Source of the DNA: Lasiosphaeria ovina
Taxonomy: Eukaryota; Ascomycota; Sordariomycetes; Sordariales; Lasiosphaeriaceae
Assembly (NCBI GenBank): GCA_033439765.1
Contig: JAULSN010000001.1
Span: 868,001-932,000 of the forward strand
Reading direction: 5' to 3'
DNA: 64,000 nucleotides
The translations under genes were made by a program, and so were the position numbers. This document shows, one piece after another, positions 35,862 through 45,060 of this stretch. The first letter of the stretch is position 1, and each line of letters opens with the position of its first letter. The notes beneath the pieces were generated by a model. That model was not told the origin of the DNA and ran no database searches. It saw only the letters and a list, made by a program, of their open reading frames with translations.

Positions 35862-38800
35862 ATGGCCGGCCGACAGAGGATTATCTTCGGACTCGATTTC
35901 GGCACAACGTAAGGATCCAGTCCCTTGAGCAGCCCATATACCAGAAGAACTGAAAACTAACCCCCCCGGGTCAACATATAATCCAGATACTCAGGCGTCT
36001 CGTATGGCCAGGCCGGATTCAGTACCATCACTACGGTGTTTCGGCATGGGACAGCGTACGCGACGCATCCACTGCGGAAAACTCGGAGCATGTGAAGACG
36101 CCAACGACCATATGGTACCCCTCGAACTCCGAGCCACCCCTTGACGAGGAGGACGAGGATTCATCTTCTTCCTCAGGTGATGACGATGAATCGAGCCAGT
36201 CGGACGAAGCAAAATGGGGTTACGGCGTTCGGCTCAACAAAGATTCTCTCCGATGGTTCAAACTCCTCCTTCTCGATGACAAAGATCTGCGAACGTATCT
36301 CTCTGCCGGAGCCATGTCTCACCTCGTCAAGATGCGAGCAATCATAAAGGCTAGTGGCAGGGATTTGTCGGACATTGTTGCCGACTACCTCAAACTTCTT
36401 TGGTCGCACGCGCTTGACAGCGCCCGCAAACACATGTCGAGGATCGTGGTGGACGAGTCACCTTTTACCGTGGTGGTAACGGTGCCGGCAATTTGGAAGA
36501 CCCATGTCAGAAAACGGATGCGGATTGCGGTGATGAAGGCGGGGATCCTTGACAAGAAGGACACCAGCTTCCACTTCGTCTCCGAGCCTGAGGCGGCTGC
36601 GTTGGCTCGACTGAAGGACTTGAGGGACACTAAGAGCGTCCAGGTACGAGATTCAGACTGAGTGAAAAGATCATAGGAGTCGGTTTATTCGTGGTACTAA
36701 CACATGGCAGAAAGGGGACTGTCTGACTGTAGCCGATTTTGGTGGTGGAACAGTGGTAAGTCAAAGGACAAATCGGGTTTCCCTGCTTCACCATCGGGTA
36801 CTAATAACTTTTGGGTAGGATATAATCAGCTACGAGGTCACCAGCGACGAGCCATTTGCCGTGACAGACATTGTTGAAGGGAAAGGTATAAACTGCTAAA
36901 AACAGACAAAGAAACGGGGCTGAGGCTACATAAACTAACATCGTGATCAATTTTTTAGGGGGACTTTGTGGAGCCATCTTTCTGGACCAAGCATTTCGGA
37001 AGTTGGTCATTCAACAAGTCGGGCACGAGAAATGGGACAGTGTTCCAAAGGCCGAGAGAGAGCACTTCATGGAGCAGCAGTGGGAGAATGGGCTCAAGCG
37101 GACGTACAAGCGAGGCAGAGCCGCCACCGTCTGGCTGACGGGGACTTTCACCCAAGTGACGAGCCAAAGCCGCCTGAAGATTGATAAGTACGTCCTTATT
37201 TTTGATTTTCATCAAACCCAACCACACAAAAAAGGTGTTAATAAGAAAACAGGGAAACTCTTCTCGACTTTTTTACCAATAATCCTGTCGTGAGGGACTC
37301 TATTGCACTTATCAAGGACCAAGCCGCGGCTGTCTTGGAGAAGACGAAGAAGCTTCCAAGGGTATGAGAATCAGCCAGTTTGAATGTTTTGAGACCACAC
37401 ACCCTGATTAAGGTATCACAGTTTGTGGTAATGGCTGGTGGTCTTGGCGCCATGCCTTTCTTGAATGACGAGGTTGAGCTGGCCTTGAATGGTGAGGTAG
37501 AAGTAATTCGGGGACCCCAGAAGACAATGTAAGAGCCCGTCCTCAATCTTAAGGCTGAAAAGACCAAACAGTATGCTAACCAGCTCACCCATTCCTTAGC
37601 TGGTCAGCAGTGTCCCGTGGAGCGGTCATGAGCGCTGGCGAAGGTGTTGCCGGCGAGAATTTTGCCAAGGTTCAAGCCCGGATAGCAAGAGCATGCTAGG
37701 GTGTGAGGTACGGCGAGTATTGGGTCGAGGGCCATCACGACCCCCGAGACAAATTCCGGTGCGAGATACATGCCCGTTTCCTGGCGAGAGACCAGATGCA
37801 ATGGTTCTTGAAGAAGGTAATGACTCCTCGGACTGAGTGAGCGGTCCTGGGATTACGAGATTTCTAATGAACGTTGTAGGGAGAGAGCTCGTCAAAACCG
37901 GAGCCTTTTACGATGTCGCGTGTTCGCCCCTTCAAATCCTCCGACCCCGAGCGCTATCCCCTCCATAAGTGCGCACTCTACACATACGAAGATTTCAACC
38001 CGCCACCTAGAAAGGAGGCTGGTGTGAAGGAATTGGACAATATCAATATCAAATCGCCGATCGATTTCGACAAGCTTCCAGAAACCAGAAACCCGGCAGG
38101 AGAGATGATCAGGGAATTCGAATACAAGTACGTAGGGACCTGTCACGGGGACAGCTTTGATATTGGCATCGTGGTCGACGGAGAACGTGTCGCTTATGAA
38201 AATTTCGACATCGCCAGCGAGGTGCCTGACAGGCCAGAAACACCAACGCCACCGCTGGACTCCAAAGATTACCTAGAACCACCGGGATACACCGAACACA
38301 ACTCATTTCCTTGGTCTCATATTCCTCTAGCTCAGCCGTCATATTCTAGTCAGGAGAAGCTCGATTCCCCGATACCAGCTCCCCCGAGCTTTGTTCCCTA
38401 TTCCCGCCCGCCTCCACGGCCTCAACTGCACGGGCTAGACTCTCCATTGTCCGCGGCAGAATGTCCACGCACTGCCCCTCCTGTCAGAGTCCGTTCGGCA
38501 GGCTTGTTCTCCCCACCACATACGAACCCGGGTTCTCCAGACAACTCGGACATCAACTGCAACAACCCTTTCGCAGATTCTGTTCCACCACCCCGTGGCT
38601 ATGAAACACCGCCAGTCAGTCCCCCGCCGCATCGTGCTGCAGCCGCAAAACTACTTCCGGCCCTGTCCCCGCCTCCGACTTTCCGCAGCACCCGTGCAAT
38701 AGAGTCAAATCGGCATCAGGTTGTGCCCCCTGCAACCCTTGTGCATCAACGGTCTTCTCAAGGTGCGGCTCGAGCTCAAGCTCCAGCTCTCATGGCCGCC

Positions 38801-38911
38801 ACTGCAGAATCCGAGCCAACGCAGCCGGCCGGCAACAGAAATGGAGAGGGACAGGATAAGAAACAGTGGAACAAACTTTCGCTTCTATTCGGGAAGAAGA
38901 AGAAGAAGTAG
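35862..38911 (+). pseudogene. Hsp70-like ATPase-domain protein with a proline-rich tail, probably broken
   Basis: Fungal Hsp70-like protein with an actin-fold nucleotide-binding domain. Modelled exons: 35862-35908, 35987-36643, 36711-36755, 36819-36885, 36959-37187, 37253-37361, 37422-37528, 37600-37816, 37880-38911. Motifs: phosphate-1 IIFGLDFGTTYSGVSYG, FVSEPEAAALA, phosphate-2 TVADFGGGTVD, and adenosine-binding VVMAGGLGAMPFL. All later junctions are in phase. Two defects are seen. First, early in exon 2 the frame changes between YSGVSYG and HVKTPTTIWYPS; either a small indel near 36042-36048 or an extra 53-nt intron (about 36004-36056) would reconcile it. Second, exon 8 has an in-frame TAG at 37697-37699, where RARAC-stop-GVRYGEYW replaces an expected Tyr. 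The substrate-binding domain is missing; instead the C-terminus (about 38230-38850) is proline-rich and disordered, ending in KKKKK. Confidence 0.7.
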
Positions 38912-39868
38912 ACGCGCTGAAAAAAGAATGGGCTAGAAAACGGGGGATGCGGTGATTGATGGCCTCATGTACGAGGACTAGATAGTTATGGAGTCAATGC
39001 TGGGAACAATAAGATCGGTGAAGCGTAAACTTGGAATGCGATCCGTGGGCATGATTAGCGAGATACCAGATGTCTAGAATCAAGCCGTGTAAGGACAATC
39101 GCGTGCACAGACAGAAACTGAACACATCCACACCATGTATACCTCGCATTGCCGTGACTTCCAGGGAATGCTTGTGCAGGCTTACAGGGTGGTTCTACAC
39201 CTCTCCCGGGATTTAAAACCACAGCGCGATACAATCAAGCCACCACGTGACCTTTGGTGACTTTTTGGGAAGAACCTGCTACTTAGAAAAGTGACTTCAA
39301 ACCCCCTGTATTTCAGGCTTAAATCCCTTGTCAAAAAAGTCACCGCACTATGGTTTTAAATCCCGGGAGAGGTGTAAAGGACCGATCTAGGTATTCAGAC
39401 TAGCCAACGCAGAAAGACTGCTTACACAGTAGGGCGATTGTCGGTTAGGCTGTAGGGTGGACAGGCCCGAATTCTCGTTGTCGGGGCGAAGCTGCTCCTA
39501 TGTAAGAGCTTGCTGTCAAGCGAAGGCATCCTCGCTAGATCTTGGAAAAAATAGTGGTTCAATCAGCCGACGGCCTCTACCGGGGCGCAGCCCTAATATG
39601 GCCTACGTAAACGGAGACTTGCCGTTTTATAACGGTTGTAGAGAATCCTGCCCACGACGTCTTTCTCCACAGCTGCTTACTGTGTACTGGAGTAGGAGAG
39701 GCAGGTTTCGGCGTCCTACTCCTGCCAGTTTCGGCTCCCTCTGGGCGACCTACATATCATTTAAGGGCAAGATCACCATTAGCCGGACAAGTGAATTTGC
39801 CCAACTGAAAACACTTCACGAGAGACTGGGTTTAAAAGAAGAGATCAGAAGACGCTTCATCGGACAAG
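38912..39868. other. Intergenic region carrying a MITE
   Basis: Contains the inverted-repeat element at 39198-39374 and the presumed promoter of the 3-hydroxyanthranilate dioxygenase gene. The open frame 39457-40089 runs through that gene's first exon and intron and is not thought to be real. Confidence 0.5.
39198..39374. mobile_element. MITE with about 31-bp terminal inverted repeats and TA target duplication
   Basis: A 177-bp element. Its ends are inverted repeats starting CACCTCTCCCGGGATTTA at 39198-39228 and 39344-39374; the first 24 positions match perfectly and 29 of 31 overall. Both mismatches are C versus T. It is flanked on each side by TA (39196-39197 and 39375-39376), the target-site duplication of Tc1/mariner-type transposons. 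A second inverted pair lies further in (GGTGACTTTTTGG near 39257 against TCAAAAAAGTCACC at 39331). No coding capacity. Confidence 0.85.
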
Positions 39869-40666
39869 ATGCTCTCGGCGCCCGTGAACTTGCCAAAATG
39901 GTACGTCTAAACGGCTCGTCTGAAGCTCGTTGCATCATCAGCCGTCTTCTAACTTTCGTGTCCCGGGACCAAAAAAGGCTCGAGGAGAACTCGCACCTGC
40001 TGAAGCCGCCCATCAACAACTACTGCGTTTACAATGACGACTTCACAGTGATGGTAAGTCCCCCTTTTTTCCTGCACTTCTGTCACTGAACGGAGCCAAT
40101 CAAATCATACTCATCAAGCAACGTAAATGTCGTTCACCCCTCACTCACTCCCCTGCTTCCAAACTTTGAAACGAGAAACTGAACACAGTTGTCAAACTGA
40201 AAATAAAAAGATCGTCGGCGGTCCCAACGCGCGGACAGACTACCACATCAACGAGACGCCCGAGTGGTTCTACCAGTATCGGGGCGCGATGCTGCTCAAG
40301 GTGGTGGACGGGGGCGAGTTCCGGGACATCGTGATTGGCGAGGGCGCCATGTTCCTGCTGCCGGCCAACACACCACACAACCCGGTGCGGTTCGCCGACA
40401 CGGTGGGCGTGGTGCTGGAGCAGAAGCGGCCGGCCGGCTCCGTCGACCGCATGCGCTGGTACTGCCAAGGGCCCGCGGGCTGCGGCGCCGTCGTGCACGA
40501 GGCCGCCTTCCACTGCACCGACCTCGGCACCCAGATCAAGGCCGCCGTCGAGGCCTTCAAGGCCAGCGACGAGAGCAGGACCTGCCCCAAGTGCGGCGAG
40601 CTGGCCGACTGGTGCCCCAGGCCTGGATCGATCCAGGACCCGAACAAGGCCGGCGTTGCCGAGTAA
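39869..40666 (+). CDS. BNA1: 3-hydroxyanthranilate 3,4-dioxygenase
   Basis: Opens the ring of 3-hydroxyanthranilate with molecular oxygen in the kynurenine pathway, leading from tryptophan to quinolinate and NAD; cytosolic, iron-dependent cupin. Exons 39869-39900, 39978-40053, 40211-40666 give 187 residues. Exon 1 encodes [11 protein letters not shown]; exon 2 the conserved [17 protein letters not shown]. Iron ligands are H48 and E54 in [10 protein letters not shown], and H92 in PANTPHNP. The C-terminal rubredoxin-like site is present as [11 protein letters not shown], typical of the fungal and bacterial enzymes. All three exons join in phase. It converges on the FAHD1-like gene. Confidence 0.95.
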
Positions 40667-40715
40667 GGTTCCGGCTGGTGGACGATGATGCATCTTTTAT
40701 GAGTGTTCTTGCATG

Positions 40716-40738
40716 CTATATATATATATATATATATA
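40716..40738. repeat. (TA)n microsatellite between convergent genes
   Basis: TA dinucleotide repeat about 50 bp after the BNA1 stop codon, in the 3' UTR region. Confidence 0.85.
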
Positions 40739-40858
40739 CATATAATGTATTATGATTTAGAATCTACGGCTTGTCTCGAAATACAAAGTATAGACAGTTC
40801 CATTTCATGTTTTGCTTTTCTTGCACCAGCAACACCTCTCCAGCACGAACGGTGAGAA

Positions 40859-41795
40859 TCATGTCTCGGCATATTCGTACGAGCTGGTCGACTCCTCAAC
40901 AGCGACCTCGATCTTGGCCTCCTCGAGCTCCTTGCCGTTGATCCTGATGCCGGCGCGCATGACGTCGCCGGGGACCACGGCGCCGACGCCCTTGGGGGTG
41001 CCCGTCAGGACGATGTCGCCGGGCTCGAGCGTCATGACCTTGGAGATGTCGCCCAGAATCTGCGGGATGCGGAAAAGCATCAGCTCGGTCGAGTCGTTCT
41101 GGTGCACCTCGTTGTTGACCGTCAGGTACAGCTCGATCTTGTGCGGGTCCGGGATGGCCGACTTGGCGATGATCTTGCTCAGCGGCAGGAACGTGTCGAA
41201 TCCCTTGGCGATGTCCCAGGGGAGGCCCTTCTTCTTGGCCTCGTTCTGCGCGTTCCTGGCCGTCATGTCGATGCTGAGCGCGTAGCCTGGACGGGTTCCG
41301 TTTTAGTAAAAAAGCGAGGGGGGGGGGGCAGACACTCAAGAGGGACGTGTTCAACACTTACTCTCGACGGCGTCCAGGGCGGCCTTCTCGTCTGACGCAT
41401 CAAGGTCCCTCACCCGCTTGCCGATGACCAGGGCAAGCTCGACCTCATAGTGTAGGTTGATGCCCCGGGGCCGGATGACCGGGCCCTCTCCCGGAAGCAG
41501 AATGGACGAGGGCGGCTTAAGGAAGAAGAATGGCTGCTTGGGCCGCGCGCTGTTCAGCTCCGCGATGTGGTCCCTGCATATCGGTCACTCGAGTCAGCAC
41601 TTGCAGAGCTCAGACACAGACACACCGGGGCAGCTATATAAAAACCCGAGACACTAGGCCAAAGGATAAGGCAATTAAGGTAAACGGAAAATAAAACATA
41701 GTTACACACGCATAGTTGCGGCCAATGCACACGACTTTGCTTGCCTTCTTGAGCGATGCCATGGTCGCCAGGCCTCTCCGAAATAATAGTGACAT
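40859..41795 (-). CDS. Fumarylacetoacetate hydrolase family protein, FAHD1-like (acylpyruvase)
   Basis: FAH-fold hydrolase of the FAHD1 type, which cleaves acylpyruvates and decarboxylates oxaloacetate, usually in mitochondria. Exons on the minus strand: 41795-41710, 41573-41362, 41286-40859, giving 241 residues. The N-terminus MSLLFRRGLATMASLKKA is Arg-containing and lacks acidic residues, consistent with a targeting peptide; an internal Met at position 12 could give a cytosolic form. Family blocks: VCIGRNYADHIAEL, PFFFLKPPSS, LHYEVELALVIGKR with the metal-binding glutamates, FDTFLPLSKI, and LEPGDIVLTGTPKGVG. Length is typical of FAHD1 rather than true fumarylacetoacetase (about 420 residues). 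All exons join in phase. Confidence 0.92.
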
Positions 41796-42937
41796 CGTAG
41801 CGAGGTCGGCCGAGGGGGGTGTCGACCGGTGCACGCCTTCTTATAAGTTATTAAAACGATAGTAGAAAAAGTTGGGGGTCGAATTGGAGACGGCAGAGTC
41901 CCAAGTCTGCGATGGTCAATCAACGCTTCCCAATCCTGTCTGAGCGGTTCGGCAAATAGAAGAAGATGCCGGCAAACCTTGTTGTGAATGAGAACGCTTG
42001 CTCGCCTCCGAGCGTAATTCCTATTGAACGCCGACGCAAGACTGTGGCCCACTAATAAGCGACCCCGCAATTAATGCCCGGCATCCGTACAGTAGGGAAG
42101 ACTAATGAGGACACTAATGACTAGAGATCCAGCAGACTGGAGGGTCACTAGATCATTGCGAGGTAGGGCACCATCAACGAGATATGGAGCAACCCGAATG
42201 AGCAGGTGAATCTGATCACGTCACCCGTCGCTCGAAAAGGGAATCCATCTTCCCGTGCACTCTCACTCCGGATCACCATTCAAGGCACATGGCGTCTCCG
42301 GGAACCTCAGGTCCCATAAAAGCCTCAAAGGTGGGGTTGACTGTAAATGCGGGGTCTAAAAGTACCTGGGTCGCTGAAGACCAACCCCGCGTAATTTTTA
42401 GTCCTTCAGCACCGTCCATAGCGTGCCTGCCCTGTAATTACTGCCTGAATGGGGCAGGGTCAACTGTCGGTCCCGGCGGGAAAACCCCACACAAAGGCAA
42501 AAGCAAGCCTGGTGCGGGAGGCTTGACAGGAAACCCATGGATAATCAAACAAAGAGTAACCACCACTTCCATGCATTATCGTCATTTAACCTTCGACGTT
42601 GCACGAAAAAACAAGTGACAGCGATAAATCTACGGACCTCGCCTTCGCCTCACCCGGAGAATATCTAGAAGTCAAAACAACAATACTCAACATCCCAGGC
42701 AAGGAATTGCGCCGCACATAGTAAATACCACATTCGCGCAAGGTAACCCGAAGACCAATATCGGAAAGCGTCCAAGGACCACCAACCTACACCTTCGAAC
42801 ACGGTTGCATGCGCGCCTCCCGAACCACGTCTCTCGAGTGACGATCTCAGTTCTACGAAGTCGACACGCGCACACTACATGGTCTTGACAGATCAGCATC
42901 CGTACATCGTTCTATGTGGGCCTAAGGGATAGTCGTC
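41796..42937. other. Intergenic region, divergent
   Basis: About 1.1 kb between the FAHD1-like gene (-) and a small unknown gene (+). The frame 42289-42618 has no domain and is not supported. Confidence 0.45.
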
Positions 42938-43843
42938 ATGATGGAGAGCATTCAACTCGCCCAGATGCTGGCGGACCTCAGCGATCTGAACACGGCGGTA
43001 TGTGTTGAGGACACATTTTCCTAGAGCTGCTGTAGTGCGCTGTTTACGGCCTTTATATTTTTCATTTTTTTTTTTGCTTCTCATGACAGCGCAAGCTGGG
43101 AGCGAGAAGAAAACAGACCGGGTATGACGTAGCGGGTTACTGACCTCTGCTTTCTCGATCCACAGCAAGAAGCACAAGCCGCCGTCGCTCTGGTGAACGC
43201 GAACAAGGCAGCAGCACTCAGCGGCCCAACAAGTTCTCCGGCTGCGGCGTCGGATCCGACAAAGACGTCGTCGACCGGGGTAGACCAGGCACCAGTCCGG
43301 CCCGGCCAGCGTCATCACCAGCGAGTGGGCTCGACGTCGTCGATCATCTCGCGTACGGCGTCGCCGGCCAAGTTCGACAGGTTCGGGCGTCGCATTATGA
43401 CCCCACCCATGACTCGAACCAATTCATCCCAGGGTTCGATCCCCGGCACTCCGCGCAGAGAGGCGGCAGAGGTCAGTAGCAGCGCCCAGAGCAGAGCGAG
43501 ATCCACAGACACTTGCACATACACTTTCACGCGCTACTACCACACTCCTATTGCCTCCGCGCTCCTTGATCACATCTGCCACCCCCTAGAACAACATGTA
43601 CTAAAGAGTGCCTGGACGAAACAGCCCGAAGACGATGTTGACCGCGCCAACTCCCTTATGGCTCTGTACGACATACGCAACAAGCTCAAGGAGCAAGACA
43701 ACACCAGCCTCAACAAGCTGCGGGAAAAGATCTTGGCCTTGCAGCAGACCCGGCACCAGGCCGAGAAGAGGGAGAGCGGCGGCGGCGGCTCCAGTTCTGA
43801 GGGTCGTCAAAGCCGCTTCGCTTACCCCAAGTCGCCAGCTTGA
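42938..43843 (+). CDS. Small basic/Ser-rich protein with C-terminal coiled coil, unknown function
   Basis: I do not recognise a named family. Exon 1 (42938-42997) encodes MMESIQLAQMLADLSDLNTA, ending at a GTATGT donor; exon 2 starts at 43166 after CCACAG and reads QEAQAAVALVNANK. The middle is Ser/Thr/Pro-rich (SSIISRTASPAKFDRFGRR, TRTNSSQGSIPGTPRR) with phosphosite-like RTxSP sequences. The C-terminus looks helical: NSLMALYDIRNKLKEQDNTS, then LNKLREKILALQQTRHQAEK, a likely coiled coil. A second intron of 135 nt (43472-43606, GTCAGT to AAAG) is likely because the intervening sequence is unlike the rest; it is a multiple of three without stops, so both forms are open. About 200 or 245 residues. 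Confidence 0.6.
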
Positions 43844-45060
43844 GACGGAATATCGCCGGCATATCAAACTCACCACTCATCACCTGGGATGGTAACGGTT
43901 TTTTTTTTCTACTTCTGGGTCTGGTAACTTCGTTGCTTTGCTTTGCATCATTGAGGTTACATTATTTGTCTCTTACGGCCTTAAACAAAAACGACGTGGA
44001 ACGGACGGACATCCCCTTTTTTATGAGTTACCCTCGATCATGGCGGCGTTGTTTTTTCTCCTTTTCTTGTTTTTATTTACATTGTACCGCATTGGGCATG
44101 GCACAATACAGGGACTATCGGGGCTAACGGACGGTATGGATGGGATATGGGTACGGAATAATGGAAGCTGGGAAGGGCGGACGAATGAATGGAACAAGGA
44201 GTAAAGAGCAGATACATACGGAAGGGCTACTGTTGGAGGTTCTTTATCTCTTCCTTTCTGTTCTGGCATTGGGGGCAACGAGTACATGAGGTTATTTTCG
44301 TTGCTGTTCTTGTCGTCGTCTTGATTTGTGAGGTGCTCGGTGTGCGCATTGTACTGTACAACTACGTTCATAGCTCATTAGATGGCCTCGGGGGGCGTGT
44401 AAAATACGCCCTCTAGCCGGGCATGCTTTCAAATCATCGAATTTTACAAGCGTACATCTCTGTGGAGCTGAGATTCTTGTGTGATTCTATAACAGTGATC
44501 GCTGGGTAAGTAGTATGGGTAAGTAGTATAGGTAAGTATCGTAGGTAGATGAATAAACGGTCCATCTGGATTATCCGGGAATCTGTAATATCGTGTTTTC
44601 CAAAATTCGAATTGAAATGAAACTGTACTACGGAAATGACTATGATTTAGCATGTTTGGGGGGTTATTCCATCTTTATCTTGGATAGCTTGAAACCGATC
44701 TGAAAAGTGAACGAGATGTGATCTCTTCTTCAGATGGAAAGCTCTCACCCACCCCCTGTTTGTGATTAAGCCCCGGCCGCTTGCATACGGCACCTCACTG
44801 GGCCCGTTTTTTGGTTCCTTCTTCATTGGTTCGGCTGCAGACATCGCCCCACTACGCGTCTCCACATTCTGCCAGGGCCCCGCATAAAACATTCACTCGC
44901 GTGGCCGCGCCCGACGACATCATCCTTCGACTTCCGTTCTTCGAGAAAGTGCCTTCCTCATCTTCTTTTTTTCCGTCGCTGCTGCTGCCCTCACATTTGC
45001 CCCGATCTGACCACCACAAAACCGCACAAGCTCGCTCAGCGAGCCCAATTGCCGGCGACA
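43844..45060. other. Intergenic region
   Basis: T-rich in its first part (3' UTR of the upstream gene) and CT-rich before the PWI gene start at 45061. No gene is seen. Confidence 0.45.

Noticed and set aside
39901..39977. Frame disruption at the start of BNA1
   Set aside because: A GTACGT to AAAAAAG intron joins [11 protein letters not shown] to [11 protein letters not shown] in phase.
39457..40089. 210-codon plus-strand frame upstream of BNA1
   Set aside because: It reads through BNA1 exon 1 and intron 1 in the wrong frame for exon 1, and its N-terminal part has no domain.
43430..43450. B-box-like GGGTTCGATCCCC suggesting a tRNA
   Set aside because: It lies inside a coding exon and no A box or acceptor stem is found at the right distance.
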